Notes: generated from the sequence alone by a model not told the origin. Positions 1-9,206 are shown, counted from the stretch's first letter. The stretch is 64,000 nt of DNA from Actinomyces oris (GCF_001937445.1 NZ_MSKS01000011.1:1-64000); one strand, 5' to 3'. Made by a program: numbers and translations.

Positions 1-20
1 TCCCCATCAAGAACAGCTGA
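1..20 (+). CDS. 3' end of an upstream gene, probable OmpA-lipoprotein paralogue (partial)
   Basis: The first 20 bases read in frame as Pro-Ile-Lys-Asn-Ser followed by TGA. The complete lipoprotein gene just downstream ends Ile-Pro-Val-Lys-Asn-Ser-stop, so the two C-termini are almost identical. This suggests that the window begins at the tail of a tandem paralogue. Only the last few codons are visible, so a whole gene and an orphan tail fragment cannot be told apart here. Confidence 0.5.
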
Positions 21-31
21 AAGGACCCATC

Positions 32-1723
32 GTGATGCGTCGTCGTGTGTTTCTGTCTGGTGCGATCCTGACCGGTGTGGGCTTGCCGCTGCTGACCGGG
101 TGCAAGCTTCCCTGGCGGTCGAAGCGTCAGGCCAACTCGGCCTCGGCGTCGGCAGGTGGGGCGTCAGGGACGGCCAGCCCTGCGGCGTCGGCGGCACCGC
201 AGGGCTGGCAGGAGCTCGACGCTCACGTCATGGGGCACCACCTGGGGATCCAGGTCTCGCCGCTGGTGCGCCGCGACGACAAGACCACCGTGCTGGCCAT
301 GAAGCTGACTCGGGCCAAGGACGACGCCGCAGTCAAGGAGGTCTCAGACTCCTTGAACGACCACGGCAGTAACGTCTTCGAGGCGGCTCGGCCGCTGGCA
401 CGTCAAGGCGGCAACAGGACCTATGAACCGGCTGCAGGTGGGGTGCGCCTGCTGGACCTGTCCACCAACCGGGTGTGGGTAGCCACCACCGGCGTGGAAA
501 ACAAGGCCAAGGACAACCACAACAACCTCTCCCTCAAGCCGGGTGAGTCCACCAGCTGCTTCGTACTCTTCGGGGCGGTGGACGCCAAGCAGGTCACCGT
601 CTTCGTTCCCCAGGCCGGCTTCGTCACCGTCAATGTCCTCGACAGCAGTGCCGCAGCAGCCTCCGGCGTCGACTTCAAAGCCGTCGACAAGGCCTTCGAT
701 GACGTCATCAGCTACTCCCGGGACGAGTCCAAGCCCGACCAGGCGCTGGCGGCCCCAGTCACCATCGAGCGCTACACCCAGGCCCTGGATGACTCCACCA
801 GCACCCTGGCTGACAATCAGAAGGTCACCGTCACGCTTGCATCAGACGTCACCTTTGCCTCCGACTCCGCCGACCTGGCCCCTGCCGCCGACGCCCAGCT
901 CAAGACCGTCGCCGGCCAACTCGGTCAGTATCCCGAGGGTGGGACGCTGACGATTGTGGGGCACACTGACGACGTCCAGGACGACGCCTACAACCAGACC
1001 CTGTCCGAGAAGCGAGCCAACGCCGTCAAGACCAGGCTCGAGCAGCTCACCAACCTCGACAAGTGGCAGACATCCGTGTCCGGCAAGGGCGAGTCCGAGC
1101 CAAAGATCAACGACACGACCGACCAGGCCCGCGCCGTCAACCGACGCGTCGAGATCACCCTGACCCCCACCGGCGGCACCACGACCAAGACCGCTACCCC
1201 GTCCACCGGAACCGGTTCCTTGCCCGAGACCAAGGGACCGGTCGCCAAGTGCCCTGAAGGCGTCACCGTCAAGCATGACAGTGGCGCCCAGCTCACCGTC
1301 ACCGTCGACCACGTCACCCGCCAAGGTGGCTACCTCCTCGGACAGCTCCACACCACCATCAGCGCAAAGACGGACTCCACCCCAGGTCTCTACAACTTCC
1401 TCGAGGACGATGAGTCCCCCCTCACCAGCTCTCGGGGTGAGACCGCCGGCAACGACGCTATCCGGACCGCCTCCAACGGGTTGACCCTCCTGGCCGGAGG
1501 CGAGCGCATCTACCCCGCCGACTACCTCGACGCGGAGTTCAAGGCCCACGTCCCTCTCACCGAGCTCGGAATCGGCCCCTTCATCAAGGCCGGCACCACC
1601 ACCGTCTGCGTCGTCTGGCCCGACCCCGGCGGCGACACTGTCGCCCTCGACCACGCAGCACCCAGGAAGGAAGTCGCCGACCTCGCCTTCCGTCTCACCG
1701 ACATCCCCGTCAAGAACAGCTGA
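32..1723 (+). CDS. OmpA-family lipoprotein with Tat-type signal
   Basis: A predicted exported lipoprotein of 563 residues that probably binds peptidoglycan. The N-terminus has an RRRVFLSG twin-arginine-like motif, a hydrophobic stretch and a lipobox LLTGC at about residues 20-24, so it is likely exported folded by Tat and lipidated at that Cys. Residues about 270-382 form an OmpA/MotB-like domain, with a GHTDD segment, an LSEKRA segment and an N-R-R-V-E-I tail. About 180 further residues of unknown fold follow, after a Thr/Ser-rich linker. Start is GTG at 32 or ATG at 35, after an AAAGGA site. The upstream gene tail encodes the same C-terminal residues, so this is probably one of a tandem pair. 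OmpA domains in actinobacteria usually anchor proteins to cell wall; the partner is unknown. Confidence 0.85.
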   Translation: MMRRRVFLSGAILTGVGLPLLTGCKLPWRSKRQANSASASAGGASGTASPAASAAPQGWQELDAHVMGHHLGIQVSPLVRRDDKTTVLAMKLTRAKDDAAVKEVSDSLNDHGSNVFEAARPLARQGGNRTYEPAAGGVRLLDLSTNRVWVATTGVENKAKDNHNNLSLKPGESTSCFVLFGAVDAKQVTVFVPQAGFVTVNVLDSSAAAASGVDFKAVDKAFDDVISYSRDESKPDQALAAPVTIERYTQALDDSTSTLADNQKVTVTLASDVTFASDSADLAPAADAQLKTVAGQLGQYPEGGTLTIVGHTDDVQDDAYNQTLSEKRANAVKTRLEQLTNLDKWQTSVSGKGESEPKINDTTDQARAVNRRVEITLTPTGGTTTKTATPSTGTGSLPETKGPVAKCPEGVTVKHDSGAQLTVTVDHVTRQGGYLLGQLHTTISAKTDSTPGLYNFLEDDESPLTSSRGETAGNDAIRTASNGLTLLAGGERIYPADYLDAEFKAHVPLTELGIGPFIKAGTTTVCVVWPDPGGDTVALDHAAPRKEVADLAFRLTDIPVKNS

Positions 1724-1757
1724 GGCCCATCCGGGCCTACTTCAAGGCGGAGAGGTC

Positions 1758-1796
1758 GTCCCCGTCCTTGCGAGAGGGAGAGACAAGGACGGGGAC
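1758..1796. terminator. Strong hairpin after the OmpA lipoprotein gene
   Basis: A perfect 13-bp inverted repeat (arms 1758-1770 and 1784-1796) surrounds a 13-base purine-rich loop, 34 bases after the stop codon. There is no T-run, as is common for actinobacterial terminators. The rest of 1797-1963 contains no gene that I can support. Confidence 0.6.
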
Positions 1797-1963
1797 AACC
1801 GGCTTCTCCACTCCCCCGCCATCTGGAAGCTCCACCGACGGCTTCACCGTAGTCAGCCCGGCACCTCGCGGACCATGGGCAGATGCCCCCGTGGAGGGCT
1901 CGTGCAGTCCCCGGGGAGTTCCCGGGCAGGCCCAGGACTCCCCGGACAACCCGCAGGCGAAGA

Positions 1964-2008
1964 ACGGCGTCGGCCGCCTCCCACACATGAGGAGACGGCC
2001 GACGCCGT
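1964..2008 (-). terminator. Hairpin downstream of rplA
   Basis: Arms of 13 bp at 1964-1976 and 1996-2008 are perfectly complementary and lie 17 bases beyond the rplA stop. The position fits the terminator of the ribosomal protein operon. It could also stop rightward transcription from the lipoprotein gene. Confidence 0.65.
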
Positions 2009-2024
2009 CGCGAAGAAAGCGGCC

Positions 2025-2714
2025 TCAGGCCTTGGTGACATCCATCGGGATGCCGGGGCCCATGGTGGTGGTCATGGTGGCCTTGAGGATGTAGCGGCCC
2101 TTCGAGGTCGAGGGCTTGAGGCGCAGGACCTCCTCCAGGGCGGCCTGGAAGTTCTCCGTCAGCTGCTCCTCGGTGAAGGAGGCCTTACCGATGATGAAGT
2201 GGAGGTTGGAGGCGCGGTCCACGCGGAACTCGATACGGCCGCCCTTGATGTCGGAGACGGCCTTGGCCACATCCATCGTCACGGTGCCGGTACGGGGGTT
2301 GGGCATGAGGCCACGGGGGCCCAGGACGCGGCCCAGGCGGCCGACCTTGCCCATGAGGTCCGGGGTGGCCACGGCGGCGTCGAAGTCCGTGTAGCCCTTG
2401 GCGACCTTCTCGATGAGCTCGTCGCCACCGACCTCGTCCGCGCCGGCGGCGAGGGCCTGCTCGGCCCGCTCGCCCTGGGCGAAGACGACGACGCGGGCGG
2501 TCTTACCGGTACCGTGCGGCAGGGACACGGTGCCGCGGACCATCTGGTCCGCCTTGCGGGGGTCGACCCCCAGGCGGAAGACGACGTCCACGGTGGCGTC
2601 GAACTTGGTGATCGAGGTGGACTTGGCCAGGTGAACGGCCTCGGCCGGGGTGTAGAGGACTCCGGACTGGATCTTCTCTGCCGCGGCGCGGTAGGCCTTG
2701 GAGCGCTTGGTCAT
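2025..2714 (-). CDS. rplA: 50S ribosomal protein L1
   Basis: L1 (uL1) binds 23S rRNA at the L1 stalk, helps release deacylated tRNA, and in many bacteria represses its own operon. The 229 residues match the usual family length. They begin [11 protein letters not shown] and include the conserved [15 protein letters not shown] segment near residue 130. The start at 2714 follows an AAGGAG ribosome binding site, and the open frame upstream of it is not part of the protein. It lies about 100 bases behind rplK in the same direction. rplJ-rplL do not follow, so the beta-operon stalk genes must lie elsewhere. Confidence 0.97.
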   Translation of the reverse strand: MTKRSKAYRAAAEKIQSGVLYTPAEAVHLAKSTSITKFDATVDVVFRLGVDPRKADQMVRGTVSLPHGTGKTARVVVFAQGERAEQALAAGADEVGGDELIEKVAKGYTDFDAAVATPDLMGKVGRLGRVLGPRGLMPNPRTGTVTMDVAKAVSDIKGGRIEFRVDRASNLHFIIGKASFTEEQLTENFQAALEEVLRLKPSTSKGRYILKATMTTTMGPGIPMDVTKA

Positions 2715-2811
2715 CTGCTTCTCCTTGCAGTCGTGGTGTTCGGGCCGCGCGAGGCCCTTCCACGGTTTCGTATGGGATTGAGTTGAGAGAGCCGGTGGGC
2801 CGGCGAGTGCC

Positions 2812-3243
2812 TCAGGCCTCGACGGTGATGCCCATGGAGCGGGCGGTGCCGGCGATGATCTTGGCGGCGGCCTCGATGTCGTTGGCGTTGAGGTCGGGCA
2901 TCTTGGACTCGGCGATCTCACGCACCTGAGCCTGGGTCAGGGAGGCCACCTTCACGGTGTGGGGGGTGGCAGAGCCCTTGGGGACGCCCGCAGCCTTCTT
3001 AATGAGCTCGGCGGCCGGCGGGGTCTTGGTGATGAAGGTGAAGGAGCGGTCCTCGTAGACGGTGATCTCCACGGGGATGACGTTGCCGCGCTGCGACTCG
3101 GTCGCCGCGTTGTACGCCTTGCAGAACTCCATGATGTTGACGCCGTGGGCACCCAGGGCGGGGCCGATCGGCGGAGCGGGGTTGGCCTGGCCGGCCTGGA
3201 TCTGGAGCTTGATCAGCCCGGCGACCTTCTTCTTGGGGGCCAT
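2812..3243 (-). CDS. rplK: 50S ribosomal protein L11
   Basis: L11 (uL11) forms the base of the GTPase-associated stalk with 23S rRNA and is needed for RelA-type stringent signalling and thiopeptide sensitivity. It has 143 residues, normal for the family, with the N-terminal [19 protein letters not shown] block and the C-terminal rRNA-binding domain. It is co-directional with rplA. The 259-base gap from nusG carries a hairpin close to nusG, so rplK-rplA probably has its own promoter in that gap. Confidence 0.97.
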   Translation of the reverse strand: MAPKKKVAGLIKLQIQAGQANPAPPIGPALGAHGVNIMEFCKAYNAATESQRGNVIPVEITVYEDRSFTFITKTPPAAELIKKAAGVPKGSATPHTVKVASLTQAQVREIAESKMPDLNANDIEAAAKIIAGTARSMGITVEA

Positions 3244-3434
3244 AGGAATGGGTCCTTCTTACTTGTCCGGATGTGCTGCACGCCTGCCGTGCAGCCGTGG
3301 GTGCATGCGCACACACAAGCGCTCATCGTAGCCCGCTGCCGGGCCGAGCAGGGCGCCCGGTGCGCGGTATCACAGGACATCGGCCTGTGATTCACGGCTC
3401 CCGCACCGTGGCCGCTCGTGCGACCCGGACGATT

Positions 3435-3470
3435 GTGGCCCGACGACGCTGTTCCGCGTCGTCGGGCCAC
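3435..3470 (-). terminator. Hairpin between nusG and rplK
   Basis: A perfect 13-bp stem (3435-3447 with 3458-3470) and a 10-base loop lie 33 bases past the nusG stop. It probably ends or attenuates the secE-nusG transcript before rplK. The rest of the nusG-rplK gap shows no coding signal. Confidence 0.6.
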
Positions 3471-3502
3471 ACCGGCTGACGGGGCCTGTCCTCAGGCCCG
3501 CC

Positions 3503-4324
3503 TCAGATCTTGGCGACCTGGGTGAAGGAGAGCTCGGCCGGGGTGTCGCGACCGAACAGGGAGATGAGCACCTGGAGCTTCTGGGTCTCGGGGTGGATCT
3601 CGGCGATCGTCGCCGGCAGGGACTCGAAGGGGCCGTCGGTGACGATGACGGACTCGCCGACCTCGAAGGCGACTTCGAAGACCTGCCCGCCGGTGGTGAT
3701 CTGGGTGCCGGAACCGGACTCGGGGGCCGTGGCCTCCGCGGCAGCGGCCTCCTTGGCGGCGATCTCCTCGGGCGTGGGGCCGAGCTGGGCGACGGCCTCC
3801 TCGAAGGTCAGCGGCACCGGGTTGTAGCGGTCCCCCACGAAGCCGGTGACGGCCGGGGTGTCCTTGATGGTGCGCCACACCTTGTCCGAGGTCTCCGGGT
3901 CATCCAGGTCCATGCGCACGAACACGTAGCCGGGAATGCGCACCCGGGAGACTTCCTTCTTCTTGTTGCCGTTCTTGATCTCGATGACCGTCTCCATGGG
4001 GACGGTGGCGTCGAAGATGTAGTCCTCGACCTCGAAGTTCTCGGCGCGGGCCATGATGTCGGCGGCCACGCGGCGCTCGTAACCGGAGTAGGTGTGCAGC
4101 ACGTACCACTGCCCAGGCAGGGCCGACATCTGGCGGCGGAACTCGGCCAGCGGGTCGACGACGGGCGCCTCCTCGGCCGGCACGGCCGGCTCAGCGGCGG
4201 CGTCGGTCGCATCGGCCTGGGCGGCCTCAACCGGCTCGACGGCGTCACCGGCGTCGTCGGCCGCGAGCGAGGCGAGGGCCTCGACGTCGTCGGGGGTGGT
4301 CTGCGAGGAGACATCCTCAGACAT
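3503..4324 (-). CDS. nusG: Transcription termination/antitermination protein NusG
   Basis: NusG binds RNA polymerase and links it to Rho and to the leading ribosome. The 273-residue protein has an acidic Ala/Glu-rich extension of about 65 residues, typical of actinobacteria. The NGN domain follows ([17 protein letters not shown] onward), and the KOW domain ends the protein ([13 protein letters not shown]). Between NGN and KOW lies an unusually long Ala/Glu/Ser-rich linker, at about residues 180-215. The gene order with tRNA-Trp, secE and rplKA is the conserved one. The start is supported by a GGAAAG-type site. Confidence 0.97.
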   Translation of the reverse strand: MSEDVSSQTTPDDVEALASLAADDAGDAVEPVEAAQADATDAAAEPAVPAEEAPVVDPLAEFRRQMSALPGQWYVLHTYSGYERRVAADIMARAENFEVEDYIFDATVPMETVIEIKNGNKKKEVSRVRIPGYVFVRMDLDDPETSDKVWRTIKDTPAVTGFVGDRYNPVPLTFEEAVAQLGPTPEEIAAKEAAAAEATAPESGSGTQITTGGQVFEVAFEVGESVIVTDGPFESLPATIAEIHPETQKLQVLISLFGRDTPAELSFTQVAKI

Positions 4325-4459
4325 GGTGTACCTGCTTTCCAGTGGCGTGAGACGAGCGGATGCGACAGGCCGCGCGAGCAGCAGCGGCGTCGGGAGTAGA
4401 CATGGTCAGGGGCGCAACCGCGCATCCCCGGTGAGGGCGCGGCCGCGGAAGCCGGGAGG

Positions 4460-4696
4460 TCAGGCGAAGAGCCACATGACGGCTCGGTTGAAGGCGAAGT
4501 CCAGCACCCCGGTGAAGGCCATGATGGCGATGATGAAGACGACCACCACTGTGAAGTAGGTCCACAGCTCGTTCATGGTGGGCCAGACGACCTTGCGCAG
4601 CTCGTCAATGACCTGGCGGATGAACAGGGCGATGCGCCCGAACAAGCCGCGCTTCGTGGCCGACTTGCCTGTCGCAGCGCGTGCGCTCTCGCTCAT
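4460..4696 (-). CDS. secE: Preprotein translocase subunit SecE
   Basis: SecE is the small essential subunit that clamps SecY in the Sec translocon. The 78 residues have a short basic N-terminus, the amphipathic segment FIRQVIDELRKVVWPT that carries the family signature, and one membrane helix (about 45-67). This is the single-spanning short form found in most Gram-positives. The 135-base gap to nusG holds nothing else that I can identify, and the two are probably co-transcribed. Confidence 0.95.
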   Translation of the reverse strand: MSESARAATGKSATKRGLFGRIALFIRQVIDELRKVVWPTMNELWTYFTVVVVFIIAIMAFTGVLDFAFNRAVMWLFA

Positions 4697-4792
4697 GAAT
4701 CTGGGTCCTCAGGGTCGACGGTCAGGTCAGTTCCCGCACAGCGGGGAGAAGACGAAACCGACGGGATCTCCCGACAGATCCGCCGTTCTCAG

Positions 4793-4865
4793 CAGGGCAG
4801 GCGGGACTCGAACCCACAACCGCCGGTTTTGGAGACCGGTGCGCTACCGATTGCGCCACTGCCCT
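4793..4865 (-). tRNA. trpT: tRNA-Trp (anticodon CCA)
   Basis: On the minus strand a 73-base cloverleaf can be folded. It has a 7-bp acceptor stem AGGGCAG/CTGCCCT, a D arm with GCGC stem, and an anticodon stem CCGGT/ACCGG enclosing the loop CTCCAAA. The T arm contains TTCGAGT, and the discriminator base is G. The anticodon CCA decodes UGG. The CCA tail is not encoded. A tRNA-Trp gene just before secE is the standard actinobacterial arrangement. Confidence 0.95.
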
Positions 4866-5053
4866 TCAGCGGTGCTCTAGTTTGCCATACGAGAAGGCCT
4901 TTGCGGTAACCACTGGCCGTGGGGTGCGCCACGCCGGGGCCATCCGGGGCGTTGCCGCCCTGCCGCGGTTCCGGAGGAGCCCCGGTGCCATCGCTGACGG
5001 ATCAGACATGTTTTCAGACGTGCAGGCCTTGCAGGCCGTGGGACCATAGTCGG

Positions 5054-6268
5054 GTGACACCTGCACCCACGCACCGCGTTTCCGCCCGCCTGTCCGCCAT
5101 CGCCCCCTCCGCCACCCTGGCCGTCGACGCCAAGGCCAAGGCCCTCAAGGCCGCCGGCCGCCCCGTCATCGGATTCGGCGCCGGAGAGCCCGACTTCCCC
5201 ACGCCCGACTACATCGTTGAGGCCGCCGTCGCCGCCGCGAAGGACCCGGTCAACCACAAGTACTCCCCAGCCAAGGGTCTGCCGGTCCTGCGCGAGGCCA
5301 TCGCCGGCAAGACGCTGCGCGACTCCGGCTACGAGGTCTCCCCCGACGACATCCTGGTCACCAACGGCGGCAAGCAGGCCGTCTTCCAGGCCTTCGCCGC
5401 ACTCGTCGACCCCGGCGACGAGGTTCTGCTGCCCGCGCCCTACTGGACCACCTACCCCGAGGCCATCGCCCTGGCCGGGGGCACCACGGTCGAGGTCTTC
5501 GCCGGTGCCGACCAGGACTACAAGGTCAGCGTCGACCAGCTCGAGGCCGCACGCACCGAGCGCACCAAGGTGCTGCTGCTGTGCTCGCCGTCGAACCCGA
5601 CCGGCTCGGTCTACACGCCCGAGGAGCTCACCGCCGTCGGCCGGTGGGCCCTGGAGCACGGCATCTGGGTCATCACCGATGAGATCTACGAGCACCTCCT
5701 CTATGACGGCGCCCAGGCCGCGCACGTCGTCAAGCTGGTTCCCGAGCTGGCCGACCAGACGATCGTCCTCAACGGCGTGGCCAAGACCTACGCCATGACC
5801 GGCTGGCGCGTGGGCTGGATGATCGCCCCCAGCGACGTCATCAAGGCGGCCACGAACTTCCAGTCGCACCTGACCTCCAACGTCGCCAACGTCTCGCAGC
5901 GCGCGGCGCTGGCGGCCGTCAGCGGTGACCTGACCGCCGTCGAGCAGATGCGCACTGCCTTCGACCGGCGCCGGCGCACCATGGTGAAGATGCTCTCGCA
6001 GATCGAGGGGCTGACCGTGCCCGTGCCCCGCGGCGCCTTCTACGCCTACCCCAGCATCGAGGGACTCGTGGGGCGCACGCTGCGCGGTACCACGATCGAC
6101 AGCTCGGCCACGCTGGCTGCACTCATCCTCGAGCACGCTGAGGTCGCCGTCGTTCCCGGTGAGGCCTTCGGCCCCTCGGGCTTTGTGCGACTGTCCTACG
6201 CGCTGGGCGATGACGACCTGGTCGAGGGCGTGGGTCGGGTCCAGAAGCTGCTGGCCGAGGTCGAGTAG
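5054..6268 (+). CDS. aspC: Pyridoxal-phosphate aminotransferase, aspartate aminotransferase type
   Basis: A fold-type I aminotransferase that moves the amino group between amino acids and 2-oxo acids, probably aspartate/2-oxoglutarate. The 404-residue length suits class I. The [12 protein letters not shown] segment, SPSNPTG, and [16 protein letters not shown] with the PLP lysine are all present, and the PLP-phosphate arginine lies in the last of these. The chosen start is GTG at 5054. The longer open frame upstream is Cys/Pro-rich and runs into the tRNA region. No clear Shine-Dalgarno precedes it. The exact substrate cannot be fixed from sequence. Confidence 0.9.
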   Translation: MTPAPTHRVSARLSAIAPSATLAVDAKAKALKAAGRPVIGFGAGEPDFPTPDYIVEAAVAAAKDPVNHKYSPAKGLPVLREAIAGKTLRDSGYEVSPDDILVTNGGKQAVFQAFAALVDPGDEVLLPAPYWTTYPEAIALAGGTTVEVFAGADQDYKVSVDQLEAARTERTKVLLLCSPSNPTGSVYTPEELTAVGRWALEHGIWVITDEIYEHLLYDGAQAAHVVKLVPELADQTIVLNGVAKTYAMTGWRVGWMIAPSDVIKAATNFQSHLTSNVANVSQRAALAAVSGDLTAVEQMRTAFDRRRRTMVKMLSQIEGLTVPVPRGAFYAYPSIEGLVGRTLRGTTIDSSATLAALILEHAEVAVVPGEAFGPSGFVRLSYALGDDDLVEGVGRVQKLLAEVE

Positions 6269-6303
6269 CGCCTGAGGCTCCGTCTCTCCTCCGCCTCCTC
6301 CAC

Positions 6304-6370
6304 CGAGCCGGGCATTTCTCGCGTAGCCCCACAGAAATTCTGTAGGGCGCCGCGAAAAATGCCCGGCTCG
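6304..6370. repeat. 67-bp palindromic repeat, copy 1 of 3
   Basis: Near-perfect inverted repeat beginning CGAGCCGGGCATTT and ending with the complement. The stem is about 31 bp with four mismatches and a 5-base loop. The same 67-bp element recurs at 7513 and 30335. It lies 35 bases after the aminotransferase stop and probably acts as a terminator. Its left arm resembles copy 3 and its right arm resembles copy 2, which suggests recombination between family members. Confidence 0.85.
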
Positions 6371-6422
6371 GCGTTTGATACCAATGTGGTTGCGGACGGG
6401 CATTCCGTATCCTTCAGGGACC

Positions 6423-6428
6423 TATCAT
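6423..6428 (+). promoter_or_regulatory. Probable -10 of a leaderless promoter
   Basis: TATCAT ends 7 bases before the GTG start at 6436. There is no Shine-Dalgarno, so transcription probably starts at or next to the GTG. Confidence 0.45.
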
Positions 6429-6435
6429 CCGATTC

Positions 6436-7506
6436 GTGCCAGCTCACACTCCCGACGATGAACGTCGCGCCACCGATCCCAGTACCGAGCCTGAGGTGCT
6501 GGAGTACCTAGCCAAGGCATTTCCAGATCTGCGACCGGTCGTCGCCGCCAATCCAGCGCTTCCCGCGGTGCTGCGCGAGCAGATTCTCCAGATGGGCTTG
6601 GGCAACTTGTCTCAGGTTTCACCCGCAACCCCGGTGAGCGCGGCGACAGCGTCCGACTCGACTCACCTCAGGACGGCCGAGACCGCGGCCCTGCCCTCGA
6701 TCACGACAACCGACTACAGCATCTCGCCGCACGCCGCCTCACCGCACACCGGGGCTCCTGTGAGAGCGACAGTGCAGGCAGATCCTCGCACGGAGGTCCT
6801 CAAGACCTTACCGGCCATGCCGACGCTGGCAGCCACACCGGCACCTGCTCAGACATCGCCCGTCGAACCATCCGAGCCCCGGCCGGCCTCCCGCACTGGG
6901 TCCCGCACCGGGCTGATAGCCGCCCTGGTCACCACCCTGGTCCTGGCCGTCGCCGCCGCCGGAACCTTCGCCGGGATGCTGCTGGCGAAACGGGATCGAC
7001 AGTCGGGAACGGAAGCGGCTTCCGCCGCTTCCACCGCACCGGTCCCCACCCAGACGGCAGGAACATCGGCGGGGCAGACCGCCCAACCGACCGCAGACGC
7101 CACCGAGGCCGAAGCAACACCGCTACCCGACAAGGGACCGACTCTTCCCCCATCAGCCAAGACCTTCTCCTACCAGTACGTGGACACCCCGTCGAAGAAC
7201 ATCTCCTGCATCCTTTACGAGGAGGGGGTGGGCTGCTCAATCCTGGAACGGAGCTACACCTCCTCCGGGATGCAGGACTGCCCCAACCGGGAGTTCTCCA
7301 TCGTGGCCCTCGCTGGTCGCACCGAGGTCCGCTGCGGAGAGGAGTACCTGGGACAGCCTGGGGACACCTTCCACACGCTGCAGTACGGAGAGACCACGAC
7401 GTTCTCCGACTACGCCTGCACCTCACAGTCCAAGGGGATGACCTGCTGGAACACGATCACCGGCCGCGGTTTCACCATCTCCAGGGAGTCGCACGTCAGA
7501 TTCTGA
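6436..7506 (+). CDS. Membrane protein with leucine-rich-repeat-variant N-terminus and DUF6636-like C-terminus
   Basis: A 356-residue protein of unknown function, built from three parts. Residues about 12-55 (PEVLEYLAKAFPDLRPVVAANPALP) resemble the actinobacterial leucine-rich repeat variant module. A Ser/Thr/Ala/Pro-rich linker follows, then one membrane helix at about 157-178. The outer C-terminal domain (about 240-356) has six cysteines and ends with GRGFTISRE, resembling the DUF6636 family as I remember it. The N-terminus should be cytoplasmic and the Cys domain extracellular. The start is GTG at 6436, leaderless. Family assignments are by eye. Confidence 0.7.
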   Translation: MPAHTPDDERRATDPSTEPEVLEYLAKAFPDLRPVVAANPALPAVLREQILQMGLGNLSQVSPATPVSAATASDSTHLRTAETAALPSITTTDYSISPHAASPHTGAPVRATVQADPRTEVLKTLPAMPTLAATPAPAQTSPVEPSEPRPASRTGSRTGLIAALVTTLVLAVAAAGTFAGMLLAKRDRQSGTEAASAASTAPVPTQTAGTSAGQTAQPTADATEAEATPLPDKGPTLPPSAKTFSYQYVDTPSKNISCILYEEGVGCSILERSYTSSGMQDCPNREFSIVALAGRTEVRCGEEYLGQPGDTFHTLQYGETTTFSDYACTSQSKGMTCWNTITGRGFTISRESHVRF

Positions 7507-7512
7507 GTGCCC

Positions 7513-7579
7513 CGAGCCGGGCATTTTTCGCGGCGCCCCACAGAAATTCTGTAGGGCGCCGCGAAAAATGCCCGGCTCG
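7513..7579. repeat. 67-bp palindromic repeat, copy 2 of 3
   Basis: Stem of 31 bp with one G-T-type mismatch and a 5-base loop. It sits between two convergent genes and is well placed as a two-way terminator. Against copy 3, the stem centre changes on both arms in a compensating way, which indicates selection for the folded form. Confidence 0.88.
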
Positions 7580-7597
7580 GCGTGCGATCGGCGGGCT

Positions 7598-8845
7598 TCA
7601 GTGGGCGCCGCGGCGGGCCTGGATCTCGCGGCCCTGCGCCAGCCAGGTCTCGGCGCGGGCCAGGCGGCCCTCGGCGTCGGGGCGCCACGGGCCGCCGTCC
7701 TCGCGGCGGGCACCGGCCACCAGGGACAGGACCACGCCAGCGCAGCGCGCACGCAGGGAGACCGGATCCACCTGCTGCTCGGCCATGCGGGTCCAGGTCT
7801 CCAGGATGGGACGCAGCTTCGGGTAGGAGGCGGGCGCCAGGTGGTCCAGCACGCTGACGTGCCCCAGCAGGCAGGCCAGGTCGTCGACCCGGTAGCCGGG
7901 CCCCAGGGAGTCCACGTCGAGCAGGCTGGTGACCGACTCGCCCTCCATGAGGACATTAGCCTCGTAGAAATCGCCGTGGACCGGGACCGGTCGGCCGGCG
8001 TCGGAGGCGGCCATGAGCTGCTCGACCCCCTCGGCCACGGCCCGGGCGCGGGCGGCGTGCTCGGGCAGGACCGTGGCGGCGGCGTGCGCGTAGTGGCGGG
8101 CCCGTTCCGACCAGGCGGCGTGCGCCGGCAGCTGCATGGCGCTGGCCGGCAGGGCGTCCAGCAGCGAGATGAGGCCGTTGAAGACGCGTTCGCTGCGCGA
8201 GACGCTCATACCCTGGGACAGCAGACCGGACAGGGCCACTCCTCGACCCGTGGACAGCAGGACGAGCCCATCGGGGTCCTCCCGCAGGACCTCGGGCGCG
8301 GGCACGCCTGAGGCCGTCAGCAGGCGGTGGCGCTGGGCGAAGGACGGAGCCTGGCTCGGGCGCAGGACCTTGGCGTAGGCGGTGGTCTCATCCGGGAAGG
8401 TGGCGCGCACGACCGCTCGACGGGTGGGCCGGTAGGCGACCATCGTGGCCTTGACCTGCGTGCCGATCCGGGCCGAGAGCAGCGAGGGCGTGCAGGCAAC
8501 TACCAGGCCGGGAAGCTCGGGGTCGGCCGGGTGGCGCCACACGTGGACCGCGGGGCCGTCCCCGCCGGTGGGGGCCACCCGGGTCAGTCCCGGTGCGTGC
8601 GGGTTGGACAGGCGAGCCGTCGTGGCACACAGGTACTCGGTGGTGGAACGCCCGTTGGGTGCGACGACAACGGCCGTGTACCCCACGGACACCCCTGCTC
8701 CGGGGCGATGGTGGACTGAGTGGACCTCCCAGCTGGCCAGACGCTGGCCAGCCGGGGCGAGGGCGGCGGAGAGCACGGACGCGGCACGCGGCCCCGTCAG
8801 CAGGGCCACCTCCTCGGGCTCCTGGGACGCCGACGAGTGGTTCAT
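7598..8845 (-). CDS. Aminoglycoside-phosphotransferase-like kinase
   Basis: A 415-residue protein of the APH/choline-kinase fold, which moves the gamma-phosphate of ATP to a small molecule. It carries the catalytic HGDFYEANVL (H-G-D-x4-N) at about residue 285, and then LLDVDSLG with the metal-binding Asp. The first 150 residues are divergent. The start used is ATG at 8845 (MNHSSASQ). The further upstream reading is Cys-rich and improbable. Such proteins are common in actinobacteria, and most have no known substrate, so antibiotic resistance should not be assumed. It is convergent with the upstream gene across a palindromic terminator. Confidence 0.8.
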   Translation of the reverse strand: MNHSSASQEPEEVALLTGPRAASVLSAALAPAGQRLASWEVHSVHHRPGAGVSVGYTAVVVAPNGRSTTEYLCATTARLSNPHAPGLTRVAPTGGDGPAVHVWRHPADPELPGLVVACTPSLLSARIGTQVKATMVAYRPTRRAVVRATFPDETTAYAKVLRPSQAPSFAQRHRLLTASGVPAPEVLREDPDGLVLLSTGRGVALSGLLSQGMSVSRSERVFNGLISLLDALPASAMQLPAHAAWSERARHYAHAAATVLPEHAARARAVAEGVEQLMAASDAGRPVPVHGDFYEANVLMEGESVTSLLDVDSLGPGYRVDDLACLLGHVSVLDHLAPASYPKLRPILETWTRMAEQQVDPVSLRARCAGVVLSLVAGARREDGGPWRPDAEGRLARAETWLAQGREIQARRGAH

Positions 8846-8981
8846 AGCGGTTAGTCTGCCCCACCCACCTGGTGGTTCGCCTCCAAAACGACCCCCGGTG
8901 TTCGACAACAGCGGAAGCCCACCTGCCCCCGGGGCGATGCACTGGGCGACCGAGGTCGAGTACGTGCAGGTGCACAGATCT

Positions 8982-9111
8982 GTCACTCCTGGCGACTTTT
9001 AGGTGGAGCAAGGCGGGTGTGACCGGGCCTCTCTCCCCTATCTGTGCAGATCCGCGCCTTCCTCTCCTGACACAGGCTGCCGCGCCTGCCGGAAAAGTCG
9101 CCAATCGTGAC
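8982..9111. repeat. 130-bp repeat with terminal inverted repeats, copy A
   Basis: Begins GTCACTCCTGGCGACTTTT and ends with the near-complement AAAAGTCGCCAATCGTGAC (16 of 19 paired). A second copy in the same orientation lies at 10140-10268. The two copies bracket the DUF559-like gene. The size, terminal inverted repeats and lack of coding sequence fit a MITE-like element. The rest of 8846-9206 is the divergent promoter region, and the part just before 9207 is AT-rich. Confidence 0.8.
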
Positions 9112-9206
9112 ACCGACGGCGCTGACAACACCGAGGCAAGCCCGAAGTTATCCACAGCGCCGGTTCACGCCTTTCACCTCGAAACGCTGTTTGACATGAT
9201 TTAAAT

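Noticed and set aside
5028-5050. A leaderless promoter (CATAGT) for the aminotransferase
   Set aside because: Only three bases separate the box from the GTG, which is too close for a -10, and no matching -35 is present.
4877-6403. A 508-codon minus-strand open frame across the aminotransferase
   Set aside because: Shadow of the coding strand; the plus-strand aminotransferase has every expected motif.
7598-8845. The phosphotransferase as an aminoglycoside resistance gene
   Set aside because: Only the general kinase motifs are shared. Many such actinobacterial proteins have other substrates, and no mobile context supports resistance.
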